The notes under the pieces were generated by a model, which saw only the letters and a list, made by a program, of their open reading frames with translations, did no database searches and had not been told where the DNA came from. A stretch of 62,040 nt of DNA from Acidimicrobiales bacterium. GTDB lineage: Bacteria; Actinomycetota; Acidimicrobiia; Acidimicrobiales; Ilumatobacteraceae. Within the stretch, counting starts at the first letter, position 1. Each line of letters begins with the position of its first letter. This document shows, in pieces, positions 25,784-34,703 of the stretch. The stretch covers positions 1-62,040 of the forward strand of contig JAURJB010000003.1 in assembly GCA_030832455.1 (NCBI GenBank). Direction: 5' to 3'. The position numbers and the translations under genes were made by a program.

Positions 25784-27712
25784 TTAACGACGTCCAGCCA
25801 TCGTTCGCTTGTGATTCAAAAAATCAACCAACACATAGTCGCCCAATGTGTCGGGAGTAGTGAAGAAAGCCCTGCCTTTATTGATCTTTGTGAGCTGTTC
25901 GATGAATCTGCGAAGGCCATTATCAGCATCAAGCATGAAGGTATTTATGCGAATTTGCTCCTTCGTACAACGTGTCACTTCTCGCAGTGTTGCCTCTACC
26001 GTTTCATGAACAGGGGGATAATTGAAGTAGATCTCACCACTTGGCATGATGTGCGCTGTTGGCTCACCATCGGTAATCATGATGATTTGCTTCGTCCCCG
26101 ACTGCCTCGCAAGCATTCTTCGAGCAAGCGTAAATGCATGATGCATGTTCGTTCCGTAGGCAAAATCCCACGACACTTCAGGAATGCTCTCTGGTTGTAA
26201 TTCGCGAGCAGTTTCGCCAAACCCGACAACCCCCAAATAATCCCTTGGAAATTGGGACGAAATGAGGTGGTGCAGAGCCATCGCCACCTTTTTTGCTGGC
26301 AAAAAATTGTCACGCATCGGCATGCTCATTGACAGATCTAACAACAGAACTGTTGACGAGCGTGTTGAATGCTCCGTCCGTTCAATCTCAAAATCCTCCG
26401 GATTCAGCGAAATCGGTAGTCCCGAACCATTGCGCCGAAGTGCGTTGCGCAATGTTGTGTGCAGATCAAGACGAAACGGATCACCAAATTCATATGGCTT
26501 TGTATCGTTCGCACGCTCATGACCAATTCCCGTTGCATCAACATGATGTTGACCAACCATGTCTTTCCGCAACTTGCCAAACAGCTCGCGCAACGCGTTG
26601 GCACCAAGTTTGCGCATTGCCCTAGGTGTCAATTGCAGCCGCCCCTCCCGCTGATCAATTAAGCCCGCATCCTGCATCATTTTGGTCAATTTCGACAATT
26701 GATCCAGTGATTTCGCCGCATCATCGCCCAGCAGATCACGCACTTTGTCCATATCGGCTTCGGCCAACGCTGCCGGAGTACTTGCACTTTTCATCAGATT
26801 TTCCAACTGCTCCAAGTCAGACAAATCCTGCATTGATTGCATCGCCTCTTGAAATCCAAGTGGGTCCTGCCCAGAAAAGTCATACTGCTTTCCCCATCCC
26901 GCATCAGGGAACATCCCTTGCAGATTTTGCGAAAGTTGATCCATCTGCCAACGCAAATCCATGTCTTCGAGCAATTGATCAGAAAGTTGTTGCAACTGCG
27001 CACGTTGTTCTGGCGTCATCGAATTCAGCATCGCTTGCGCCATCGCCATCCGCTTGGCCATACCTTCAAGCAATTCGTCTAATGATTGCGGGTTTTCTGG
27101 AAAGAAATCACCAAACTCTTCCATAAATTGTTCAAACTGAGGATCTTCACCATTTCTTCGGCGTTCGAGCATGTTGTTGAGCGCAGCCATCATGTCTTTG
27201 GTTCTAGCCATCTGTTCGGGTGACATGTTTTGTACAGCACTGGACATTTTGTCAAGTTGTTGCTGCATCAATTGCTCGCGCAACTTTTCCATCAGGTTCT
27301 CGAATCGACGTTCGGCTTCCTTTGATTGAAAATCGTAATGCTGCAACTCACGAATTCGACCTGCAAGATCATCTGGCAACATGTCAAGAGTGAAGTTGTT
27401 TCCAGCGACATGACGCTCTTCGTCAACGATGTCGCTTAGCTCGTCAGCGATTTCTTGATACACGCCGCCTAGGTCGCCTCGCTCTTGAATCTGCTGTCGC
27501 TGCTCTCGTAAGCGTTTCATTAATTCACGCAGACCTGGAATCTCCCTGCCTTCTGCGTCACGCATTCCGTTTTGCATCAGCTTGCGCAACGCCGTGTTGA
27601 TATCCCCGTGATAGGTCAGATCATCAGCAAGCTCATCAAGCAACGCATCAGCATCAACCTCGAATCCGCGCTGAGTACCGTCCCAACGTGAGTAGGTAAA
27701 CCGAGATGCCAT
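25784..27712 (-). CDS. VWA-domain protein, partner of a MoxR/Mg-chelatase-like AAA+ ATPase
   Basis: A 642-aa protein. Residues about 1-450 form a long charged, Met/Gln-rich helical region ('ELMKRLREQRQQIQERG', 'KLREQLMQQQLDKMSSAVQNMSPEQMART'), probably coiled coil. The C-terminal von Willebrand A domain has a complete MIDAS: 'DLSMSMPMRD' at about 459 (DxSxS), a Thr in 'YGTNMHHAF' and 'IIMITDGEPT'. Such proteins act as metal-ion-dependent adaptors for AAA+ chaperones. In many actinobacteria this gene adjoins the ATPase (as in the Rv0958/Rv0959 pair of M. tuberculosis); here a cyclase gene lies between. TATGGT is 6 bases upstream of the ATG. Confidence 0.85.
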   Translation of the reverse strand: MASRFTYSRWDGTQRGFEVDADALLDELADDLTYHGDINTALRKLMQNGMRDAEGREIPGLRELMKRLREQRQQIQERGDLGGVYQEIADELSDIVDEERHVAGNNFTLDMLPDDLAGRIRELQHYDFQSKEAERRFENLMEKLREQLMQQQLDKMSSAVQNMSPEQMARTKDMMAALNNMLERRRNGEDPQFEQFMEEFGDFFPENPQSLDELLEGMAKRMAMAQAMLNSMTPEQRAQLQQLSDQLLEDMDLRWQMDQLSQNLQGMFPDAGWGKQYDFSGQDPLGFQEAMQSMQDLSDLEQLENLMKSASTPAALAEADMDKVRDLLGDDAAKSLDQLSKLTKMMQDAGLIDQREGRLQLTPRAMRKLGANALRELFGKLRKDMVGQHHVDATGIGHERANDTKPYEFGDPFRLDLHTTLRNALRRNGSGLPISLNPEDFEIERTEHSTRSSTVLLLDLSMSMPMRDNFLPAKKVAMALHHLISSQFPRDYLGVVGFGETARELQPESIPEVSWDFAYGTNMHHAFTLARRMLARQSGTKQIIMITDGEPTAHIMPSGEIYFNYPPVHETVEATLREVTRCTKEQIRINTFMLDADNGLRRFIEQLTKINKGRAFFTTPDTLGDYVLVDFLNHKRTMAGRR

Positions 27713-27718
27713 ATGCGA

Positions 27719-27724
27719 ACCATA
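27719..27724 (-). promoter_or_regulatory. -10 box of the VWA gene
   Basis: TATGGT lies 6 bases before the VWA ATG and only 4 bases from the opposing cyclase -10 box. Confidence 0.6.
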
Positions 27725-27728
27725 CCCC

Positions 27729-27734
27729 TAGGCT
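27729..27734 (+). promoter_or_regulatory. -10 box of the cyclase gene
   Basis: TAGGCT lies 10 bases before the ATG at 27745, head to head with the VWA promoter. Confidence 0.5.
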
Positions 27735-27744
27735 GAGGGCAGAT

Positions 27745-28296
27745 ATGCGGTTCAGGCGAACGTTCATCTTCGTAGACCTTTCTGGATTTACGGACTACAC
27801 CGAAAACTTCGGTGATGGTGCCGCCGCGCAACTGCTCGCAAACTTCCGTGGCGTGGCTCGGGCAGTTGGCTCCCATCAGGGAGTGCGAATTGATAAGTAC
27901 CTCGGCGATGGTCTGATGGCTGTTGCAGTAGAACCCGAAGATGGAATCACGTTTGCCATGATGCTGCAACGTAACGCTGCAGTTGCCTGCGCCCCTTTGT
28001 CATTGCGGATCGGCATCGCAACTGGCGACACCATGCTGTTCGAAGGACAGGACTACATCGGATCTGCGCCAAACATGGCTGCGCGACTGTGTGACGCCGC
28101 TGCTGGTGTGGGCACCCTCATTTCACTCGACCAAGCTGTCGATTTACCTGTTGGCGTGTACACCGTGCCCCATACACCTGTTTCGCTACCTGGCTTTGCT
28201 CAACCGATTGAGGTTGCTGTGCTTGCGGGCGAACCACTGATTGATGGTCGCTATGACATCAACGAAGTGTGGAATCGCTCCCCTTTTGTTGGCTAA
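27745..28296 (+). CDS. Class III adenylate/guanylate cyclase (stand-alone catalytic domain)
   Basis: A 183-aa single-domain nucleotidyl cyclase. Metal-binding Asp11 lies in 'FIFVDLSGFTDYTENFG' and Asp55 in 'RIDKYLGDGLMAVAVE', with Lys51 as a possible base-recognition residue. The transition-state pair Asn110/Arg114 is in 'IGSAPNMAARLCDAA'. All are present, so it should be active as a homodimer. No sensor or membrane domain is attached. I moved the start to ATG 27745, removing 13 residues that would run over the promoter. It lies between, and opposite to, the VWA and AAA+ genes. Confidence 0.87.
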   Translation: MRFRRTFIFVDLSGFTDYTENFGDGAAAQLLANFRGVARAVGSHQGVRIDKYLGDGLMAVAVEPEDGITFAMMLQRNAAVACAPLSLRIGIATGDTMLFEGQDYIGSAPNMAARLCDAAAGVGTLISLDQAVDLPVGVYTVPHTPVSLPGFAQPIEVAVLAGEPLIDGRYDINEVWNRSPFVG

Positions 28297-28303
28297 CAGG
28301 CCC

Positions 28304-29731
28304 CTACCCGCGTGAACGGTACGTCGTGCGCGAACCAGCAGAATCTTTGTTGAGACGTTTCGATAAGTGCAAGCCTTCTAAAACAAACTCAACTGCGCTT
28401 GCTTCCGTCGAAACCGACGCATCGCTTCCAACCAATTGTTGAACGATGTTTTGCAATGCAGGAATTTCGCCAAACATTGCTCCGTATGCCACTGATGCCA
28501 CGTCTTCTCCTGCGTGCACGACGACACCGGCATCAAACGCTTCTACAACTTCACGGATTTTTTCACCCGTTACGTGTTGCTTGAAAACTTGAAGCACTGC
28601 AGTCTTCATAATGTTTTCTAGTATTGCTGATTCGCGTCCGTCTTCTGTTGCCTCAAACTCCACCTTGCCGGCAGTTGATGCCGCCAAAGAAGCGAGGTCG
28701 CTAATGCGCGGTGCAACTTCGGTTTCGCCCATACGCAATGCTCGGCGCACGGCGTTGGCTGCCAATGTTTCGTAATTGCTGACCGAGAGGCGCACGCTGA
28801 CACCGCTGCGTTGATTGACGTGACTACTTGCTCGGGCAATGTGGCTAATTGTTGTGACCACTTCTTCCATGAACTTGGGCCATGACACCACCACGTTGCC
28901 GATGCTTGACGGACGGGCCTCCTGGCGAACAATGTTCATTTCGGTATCTACTTCAAGTGGGTAGTGAGTGCGGATCTGACTTCCGAATCGGTCCTTCAGT
29001 GGCGTAATCATGCGACCACGATTGGTGTAGTCCTCAGGGTTTGCAGATGCAACGAGCATCACATCAAGAGGCAAACGAATTTTGTAGCCACGAATCTGCA
29101 CATCACGCTCTTCCAACACATTCAACAATCCCACTTGGATACGTTCCGCCAAGTCGGGCAGTTCGTTAATCGCAAAAATTCCTCGATTCGTGCGTGGAAC
29201 AAGCCCATAGTGAATCGTCAATTCGTCGCTGAGATAACGACCTTCCGCAACTTTGATGGGGTCAACTTCGCCAATCAAATCAGCAACAGATGTGTCTGGC
29301 GTTGCCAGTTTTTCTCCGTACCTGCTGTCTCGATTGACCCACGCAATCGGGGTTTCATCACCCATTTTCTCTACCAACTCAATCGCATGTCGAGAGACTG
29401 GGTTGTACGGATCGTCGTTAATTTCGCTTCCTTCAATGATCGGCATCCACTCATCCAACAAACCTGTGAGCGAGCGAATCATTCGAGTTTTTGCCTGACC
29501 TCGCTCCCCAAGAAAAATCACATCATGTCCAGCGAGCAATGCGTTCTCAAGTTGTGGCATCACCGTGTCTTCGTATCCAAGGACACCTGCAAACAGTTGT
29601 TCACCCGCGGCGATTCGCGCCACTGCATTGCGTCGGAGTTCTTCTTTCACCGGGATGGACTGCCAACCCGATGCGCGAAGTGCGCCGAGTGTGGTGGGTA
29701 AATCTTGTGCAGAACGAGACGTTGTGACCAT
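28304..29731 (-). CDS. MoxR/Mg-chelatase-like AAA+ ATPase
   Basis: A 475-aa AAA+ protein. Walker A is 'FLGERGQAKTRMI', the Walker B-like strand is 'GIFAINELPDLAERIQVGLLNVLEERDVQIRG', and sensor 1 is 'VMLVASANPEDYTNRGR'. This arrangement matches the magnesium-chelatase ChlI/RavA/MoxR clade, whose members work with a VWA protein, here most likely the product of 25784-27712. ATG 29731 was chosen over GTG 29764 because TATCGT sits exactly 6 bases upstream. The client of the complex is unknown. Confidence 0.87.
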   Translation of the reverse strand: MVTTSRSAQDLPTTLGALRASGWQSIPVKEELRRNAVARIAAGEQLFAGVLGYEDTVMPQLENALLAGHDVIFLGERGQAKTRMIRSLTGLLDEWMPIIEGSEINDDPYNPVSRHAIELVEKMGDETPIAWVNRDSRYGEKLATPDTSVADLIGEVDPIKVAEGRYLSDELTIHYGLVPRTNRGIFAINELPDLAERIQVGLLNVLEERDVQIRGYKIRLPLDVMLVASANPEDYTNRGRMITPLKDRFGSQIRTHYPLEVDTEMNIVRQEARPSSIGNVVVSWPKFMEEVVTTISHIARASSHVNQRSGVSVRLSVSNYETLAANAVRRALRMGETEVAPRISDLASLAASTAGKVEFEATEDGRESAILENIMKTAVLQVFKQHVTGEKIREVVEAFDAGVVVHAGEDVASVAYGAMFGEIPALQNIVQQLVGSDASVSTEASAVEFVLEGLHLSKRLNKDSAGSRTTYRSRG

Positions 29732-29737
29732 GCGCAG

Positions 29738-29743
29738 ACGATA
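29738..29743 (-). promoter_or_regulatory. -10 box of the AAA+ gene
   Basis: TATCGT lies 6 bases before ATG 29731 and decides that start. Confidence 0.55.
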
Positions 29744-29777
29744 CCCCCCACCTGCGCAGACCACCTAGGCGAGCGCT

Positions 29778-29783
29778 TATTGT
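29778..29783 (+). promoter_or_regulatory. -10 box of the SDR gene at 29790
   Basis: TATTGT lies 6 bases before the ATG. Confidence 0.55.
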
Positions 29784-29789
29784 GGCGTC

Positions 29790-30677
29790 ATGACCTCATC
29801 AACTTCACCCGTTGCCGTTGTAACCGGAGCAAACTCCGGCATTGGAAGAGCCGCAGCATTGCAATTGGCACAACAGGGATACCGCGTATTTGGAACCGTT
29901 CGATCTATCGAAAAAGCCGCCAAGTTACAAGCACGCGCACACGAACTCGGTGTCGTTGTCGAGCTCATTGAATTAGACGTCGCAAGCGACTCTTCTGTGC
30001 AACAAGGATTCAACGACATTTTCCGTGCAACAGATCGCATTGACGTACTTGTCAACAACGCGGGTATTGGCGGCAACGGTGTTGTTGAAGAGAGCACCAC
30101 GCAGATGTTTCACGACGCTTTCAATGTCAATGTTGTTGGTGCAGTTCGTTGCATGCATTATGTGTTGCCAATGATGCGTACGCAACAGAGTGGAACCATT
30201 GTCAACATCACATCTGTAGTTGGCAAATTGGCTGCACTCGCACAAGCACCATATGTCGCATCTAAGTGGGCATTCGAAGGATTGAGCGAGGAACTTGCCC
30301 AAGAAGTTGCGCCTTTTGGAATTCGTGTTGTGATTATCGAACCCGGCGTAACAAAGTCATCAATTTTTGCAAAAAATATTGACGCCCCAAATCAGACTGG
30401 CGCGTACGACGCTCACTACCGACGTATGTTTGCGTTTTATGCAGCAGGAATTGCCAACGCAACTCCTGCCGAAGAAGTCGGCGCACTGATTCATCATGCG
30501 ATCACCACCGATACGCCACAGTTGCGCTATGCGTGTTCGTGGGGCGGACCCGAAATCGTTGCGGGTCGCGCGCGCCAATCCGATAGCGACTGGGTGGCTA
30601 TGGCCGCCACCGACGACGATTCCGATTACTTCGCAGCGTTTAAAAACGCATACGGAATGGATTTAAGCAAAAGTTGA
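29790..30677 (+). CDS. Short-chain dehydrogenase/reductase (classical SDR)
   Basis: A 295-aa NAD(P)-dependent oxidoreductase. The cofactor motif is 'AVVTGANSGIGRAAAL' (TGxxxGIG), followed by 'NNAGIGGNG', the catalytic Ser in 'VNITSVVGK' and 'YVASKWAFEGL' (YxxxK). An Arg in 'GTVRSIEKA' after the second strand suggests NADP preference. The long C-terminal part is typical of 17-beta-HSD/retinol-dehydrogenase-like SDRs. Substrate is unknown. The gene ends where the peroxiredoxin promoter begins. Confidence 0.88.
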   Translation: MTSSTSPVAVVTGANSGIGRAAALQLAQQGYRVFGTVRSIEKAAKLQARAHELGVVVELIELDVASDSSVQQGFNDIFRATDRIDVLVNNAGIGGNGVVEESTTQMFHDAFNVNVVGAVRCMHYVLPMMRTQQSGTIVNITSVVGKLAALAQAPYVASKWAFEGLSEELAQEVAPFGIRVVIIEPGVTKSSIFAKNIDAPNQTGAYDAHYRRMFAFYAAGIANATPAEEVGALIHHAITTDTPQLRYACSWGGPEIVAGRARQSDSDWVAMAATDDDSDYFAAFKNAYGMDLSKS

Positions 30678-30704
30678 CAAAAATAGTCGGGATTTAGGTA
30701 TGGT
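30674..30704 (+). promoter_or_regulatory. Promoter of the peroxiredoxin gene
   Basis: A perfect TTGACA (30674-30679), overlapping the SDR stop codon, and TATGGT (30699-30704) are 19 bases apart. An AAAGGAG ribosome binding site follows before the ATG at 30734. It is the most consensus-like promoter I see here and fits a highly expressed gene. Confidence 0.6.
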
Positions 30705-30733
30705 GTCGTCCTAACCCTCAAAAGGAGACCACC

Positions 30734-31366
30734 ATGTCCGTACGTCTAGGAGATGTCGCACCAGACTTCACCGCTCACACCACCCAAGGTGAAATTTCAT
30801 TTCACGAATGGTTGGGCGATTCATGGGGCGTGCTGTTTAGCCACCCAAAGGACTTCACGCCGGTATGCACCACCGAGCTTGGATACGTTGCAAAAATCAA
30901 ACCCGAATTCGACAAGCGCAACGTGAAAGTTATTGGACTATCGGTTGACAGCGTTGAATCGCACGAGAAATGGGAAGGTGATATTGGCGAAACCCAGGGA
31001 ACTCCCGTGAACTTCCCAATGATCGGAGATCCAGATCGCGCCGTCAGCAACCTGTACGACATGATCCACCCAAATGCGAACGATACATTGACTGTTCGCA
31101 GCGTATTTGTCATTGGACCAGACAAAAAAGTGAAACTCTCCATCACCTACCCCGCTTCGACTGGTCGCAATTTTGATGAAGTGCTTCGTGTCATTGACTC
31201 ATTGCAACTCACAGCTAAGTTCAAGGTGGCAACACCTGCCAACTGGCAATACGGCAACGATGTGATCATTGGTGGAGCTGTGTCCGATGAGGAAGCAAAG
31301 ACCTTGTTCCCTGGTGGCTGGAAGACCGTTAAGCCATACCTTCGCGTGCTGCCGCAACCTAAGTAA
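30734..31366 (+). CDS. Peroxiredoxin (1-Cys, Prx6-type)
   Basis: A 210-aa thiol peroxidase that reduces H2O2 and organic hydroperoxides. The peroxidatic Cys is in 'SHPKDFTPVCTTELGYV', and the Arg and dimer region lie in 'TLTVRSVFVIGPDKKVKLSITYPASTGRNFDEVLRVIDSLQ'. The 'YPASTGRN' loop and long C-terminal domain ('ALFPGGWKTVKPYLRVLPQP'-like end) are Prx6 features. No second resolving Cys is apparent, consistent with the 1-Cys mechanism. A strong Shine-Dalgarno sequence and consensus promoter suggest high expression. Confidence 0.94.
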   Translation: MSVRLGDVAPDFTAHTTQGEISFHEWLGDSWGVLFSHPKDFTPVCTTELGYVAKIKPEFDKRNVKVIGLSVDSVESHEKWEGDIGETQGTPVNFPMIGDPDRAVSNLYDMIHPNANDTLTVRSVFVIGPDKKVKLSITYPASTGRNFDEVLRVIDSLQLTAKFKVATPANWQYGNDVIIGGAVSDEEAKTLFPGGWKTVKPYLRVLPQPK

Positions 31367-31415
31367 ACATTGAGTAAATAGAGCATTTGAGAATTTGCTG
31401 AGTTCAAATCAGTCG

Positions 31416-31421
31416 TAGGCT
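31416..31421 (+). promoter_or_regulatory. -10 box of the MacB/LolD-type ABC operon
   Basis: TAGGCT lies 6 bases before the ATG at 31428. Confidence 0.6.
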
Positions 31422-31427
31422 GGGGGT

Positions 31428-32159
31428 ATGAATAACCCCTCAGCCGCAACCGCCACCGAAGTCTCCAAAATTTACGGTCACGGAGGCAGCGAAGTTCGCG
31501 CTCTCGACAATGTTTCGGTGCAATTTGAAATCGGCAAGTTCACTGCAATCATGGGACCAAGTGGTTCTGGTAAATCCACTCTGATGCACTGCATGGCGGG
31601 GCTTGACGAGATGACCAAGGGTTCGGTCAACATCGGCGATGTCGATATCGCTGACCTCAACGACAAAGAGCTCACCCGCTTGCGGCGCGACAAAATTGGA
31701 TTCGTCTTTCAGTCATTCAATTTGGTGCCCACGCTGACAGCAGATGAGAACATTCGTCTTCCGTTGCTTCTCGGAAACAACAAAGGCAATGAAGAATGGA
31801 TCCAGAAAGTAATCAACACGGTTCATCTTCAGGATCGACTCTCCCACCGACCAAGCGAACTTTCTGGTGGGCAACAACAACGAGTTGCTGTTGCTCGCGC
31901 ACTTGCCAGTCAACCCGCAATCATTTTCGCCGATGAGCCAACGGGAAACCTTGACTCCACAACAGGAGGCGAAATTCTTTCGTTTATGCGCAAAGCAGTC
32001 GATGATCTGGGACAAACCATCGTGATGGTCACCCACGACCCCGTTTCTGCAAGTTATGCCGACCGAATTGTGTTTTTAAAAGACGGCAAGATCGCAGGTG
32101 AGCTTTTGCAGCCAACACCCGAAACAGTGCTGGATTACATGAAGAAATTGGGTCACTAA
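31428..32159 (+). CDS. ABC transporter ATP-binding protein (LolD/MacB type)
   Basis: A 243-aa ATPase. Walker A is 'IMGPSGSGKSTLMHCMAGLD', the Q-loop 'VFQSFNLVPTLTADENIRLPL', the signature 'LSGGQQQRVAVARALASQPAIIFADEPTGNLD' with Walker B, and the switch His in 'VMVTHDP'. This subclass (MacB, LolD, FtsE-like) drives mechanotransmission by type VII exporters rather than ordinary transport. It is followed 3 bases later by its permease. Confidence 0.95.
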   Translation: MNNPSAATATEVSKIYGHGGSEVRALDNVSVQFEIGKFTAIMGPSGSGKSTLMHCMAGLDEMTKGSVNIGDVDIADLNDKELTRLRRDKIGFVFQSFNLVPTLTADENIRLPLLLGNNKGNEEWIQKVINTVHLQDRLSHRPSELSGGQQQRVAVARALASQPAIIFADEPTGNLDSTTGGEILSFMRKAVDDLGQTIVMVTHDPVSASYADRIVFLKDGKIAGELLQPTPETVLDYMKKLGH

Positions 32160-32162
32160 GGC

Positions 32163-34703
32163 ATGTTCCGCATTGCGCTTAAAGGCATCTTGGGTCGCAA
32201 GGCTCGCCTCATTCTCACCTCGCTTGCGGTGATATTAGGGACCGCATTCCTTTCGGGAACAGCGGTCTTTTCTGCAACTCTGAATCAAACATTCGACAAC
32301 CTGTTTAGTGATGTCTTTCGCAACATTGATGGTTATGTTCGTTCGACTCAGGTGATTGAAGCCGACTTTGGTGCAGAAGAACGTCAACGATTACCACAAG
32401 AGCTTATTGAATTAGTCGAAGCAGTGCCCGGTGTTGCCGATGTGCAAGGTGACATTCAAGCGTTTGCCCGCATTGTTGGCAAGGATGGCGTCCCACTTGG
32501 TGCAGAAGGCGCAGGACCACCCACGTTTGGCAGCGTCGGAGAAGAATTCAAAGGCGCGCTGTGGACTGTTACTGACGGCAAATTTCCATCTGGCCCTACC
32601 GAAGTAGCACTTGATGAAGCAGTCGCAAAGTCTGGTGGCTTCGTAGTTGGCGACACAGTAAAAGTCATCGCACAAGCTGGTAGTCGCGAATTTACCCTTG
32701 CCGGTATCGCCAGTTATGGCGATGTTCGCTCGCCTGGTGGTGCAACATTTGCACTATTTGATTTACCTACTGCTCAAGAGTTTCTGGCTAAGCCTGGATT
32801 CATCGACAGCATTTTGATATCCGGTGACGGATCATTATCTGATGAAGAACTGGCAAAAGCCGTGAATGCGGTAATCCCAAGTTCGTACAAAACCGAAACC
32901 TTGACCGGAGCCGAAATCACCAAGGAATCGCAAGACCAAATTGGCTCTGCGCTCAGTTTTTTCAGCATCTTGTTATCGACCTTTAGCTATATCGCTCTCG
33001 GTGTTGGGAGCTTCGTTATCTACAACGTATTTTCCATCAGCGCCGCTCAACGTCAACGCGAGAATGCACTACTGCGGGCAATCGGTGCCTCGAAAAAGCA
33101 GGTCACCCGTGCGCTGCTCATTGAGTCGGTCATTGTTGGTCTATTTGGATCACTAGTTGGTCTCGTTGCAGGCATCGGTCTATCAAAAGCACTCAGCGCC
33201 TTGTTGAAGGCCGCAGGCATCGACTTGCCAAGTGGTGGGCTTGTCGTGCCGAGTTCAGCCATTGCGAACACGGTTGTTGTTGGCCTCATCGTCACGGTGT
33301 CGTCGGCCTGGCTGCCTGCTCGTCGCGCGGGACGTGTGCCACCGTTAGCCGCAATGCGCGAAACCGCAATTGAGGTCGTCGCACTTACTCGTCGACGAAC
33401 CGCCTTGGGTTTTGTGTTCATTGGTCTTGGTGCAGCAGCGATTACTGCCGTAACGAATGGTGCGAGTAATACATGGCTTGGACTCGGAATCTTGTTTGTG
33501 TTTTCGGGAACCATCACACTCGGGCCAGTCATTGCTCGCCCCGTCGCACTATTTCTTGGCAAACCTGCACAACAATTTCGCGGTGTAACCGGCACGATGG
33601 CCCGGCAGAACAGTGCACGTAACCCAAAACGCACTGCGCGTACTGCATCGCCCGTTCTCATTGGCGTTGCACTCGTGACTGCAGTAGCTGCATTGGCAGC
33701 CAGTATTCGTACTCAGATTGACGATGTCTTCACCGAGCAATTCAAAGGCGACTACGCAATCAATTCCAACGCACGCGGATTCGGTGGATTGAGTCCGTCA
33801 CTCGCCGATGACATCAACGCTTTGCCAGGTGTAGCACGAGCAACAGGTATTGGATTTCTCACTGTCAAGATTGACGACAGGGGTCAGAACTTGACCACCA
33901 TCAATCCTGCAACTGTTGAGGGAGTGCTCGATATTGGTCTCACCTCGGGTACGTATGCAGATCTCACTCCTGAAACTATTTTCGTTTCGCAGAAGTACGT
34001 CGACAACAACAGCGCCAAATTAGGCGACACCATTAACGTCACACTTGCGGACGCCCAAGTAAAAAATCTCACGATTGCAGGCATCTACGAGTTTGACGAC
34101 TTGGCAGGAAAGTACACCGTCAGCCGCGATCTCGTTAAAGACTCAACGGTTATCACCTTTGACTTTGGCGTGTATATCGCAATGGAATCAGGTGTTTCTG
34201 ACGTGACTGCACGTGCTGCCCTTCAAGGAGCAGTTGATAAATACGGTCAAGGTGAACTGCTATCTAAGCGTGAATACATTGATTTGCAGTCCGGTCAGGT
34301 TAATCAACTACTCGGCCTTATTTACGGATTGCTGTTCCTTTCCGTGATCATTGCCGTTGTCGGAATCATCATCACATTGCTGCTTTCGGTCTTTGAGCGA
34401 CAACGAGAGATTGGTCTTCTGCGCGCCGTTGGAATGACCAAGAGCCAAGTTCGCACTACCGTTCGCTGGGAAAGCGTAATCACATCCTTGCTTGGTGCGG
34501 TAGTGGGTATCGTGCTTGGTGTTGGGCTTGGTTGGGTCATCGTGTATGCACTGCGTGACCAGGGGCTTTCGTCCTTCTCCGTACCTGTTGGCTCAACCGT
34601 GTCTATTTTGATCATGGCCTTTGTTATTGGCGTGTTGGCGGCGGTGTATCCGGCATGGCGTGCAACGAGAGTCAACTTGCTCAGCGCAATTACAACTGCC
34701 TAA
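32163..34703 (+). CDS. ABC permease with two FtsX domains (MacB-like type VII)
   Basis: An 846-aa permease with four transmembrane helices per half. The first follows 'GILGRKARLILTSLAVILGTAFLSGTAVFSATL', then an extracytoplasmic region of about 230 residues and the triplet around 'SILLSTFSYIALGVGSFVIYNVFSISAAQRQRENALLRAIGAS' (FtsX domain). The second half repeats this with 'VIIAVVGIIITLLLSVFERQREIGLLRAVGMTKSQVR'. Substrate is unknown; such duplicated permeases often export lipids, peptides or antimicrobials. The stop overlaps the next start (TAATG). Confidence 0.92.
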   Translation: MFRIALKGILGRKARLILTSLAVILGTAFLSGTAVFSATLNQTFDNLFSDVFRNIDGYVRSTQVIEADFGAEERQRLPQELIELVEAVPGVADVQGDIQAFARIVGKDGVPLGAEGAGPPTFGSVGEEFKGALWTVTDGKFPSGPTEVALDEAVAKSGGFVVGDTVKVIAQAGSREFTLAGIASYGDVRSPGGATFALFDLPTAQEFLAKPGFIDSILISGDGSLSDEELAKAVNAVIPSSYKTETLTGAEITKESQDQIGSALSFFSILLSTFSYIALGVGSFVIYNVFSISAAQRQRENALLRAIGASKKQVTRALLIESVIVGLFGSLVGLVAGIGLSKALSALLKAAGIDLPSGGLVVPSSAIANTVVVGLIVTVSSAWLPARRAGRVPPLAAMRETAIEVVALTRRRTALGFVFIGLGAAAITAVTNGASNTWLGLGILFVFSGTITLGPVIARPVALFLGKPAQQFRGVTGTMARQNSARNPKRTARTASPVLIGVALVTAVAALAASIRTQIDDVFTEQFKGDYAINSNARGFGGLSPSLADDINALPGVARATGIGFLTVKIDDRGQNLTTINPATVEGVLDIGLTSGTYADLTPETIFVSQKYVDNNSAKLGDTINVTLADAQVKNLTIAGIYEFDDLAGKYTVSRDLVKDSTVITFDFGVYIAMESGVSDVTARAALQGAVDKYGQGELLSKREYIDLQSGQVNQLLGLIYGLLFLSVIIAVVGIIITLLLSVFERQREIGLLRAVGMTKSQVRTTVRWESVITSLLGAVVGIVLGVGLGWVIVYALRDQGLSSFSVPVGSTVSILIMAFVIGVLAAVYPAWRATRVNLLSAITTA

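Noticed and set aside
33053-33661. 202-aa minus-strand ORF within the FtsX permease
   Set aside because: Rich in Ala, Pro, Thr and Arg as antisense shadows are; the sense gene covers it completely.
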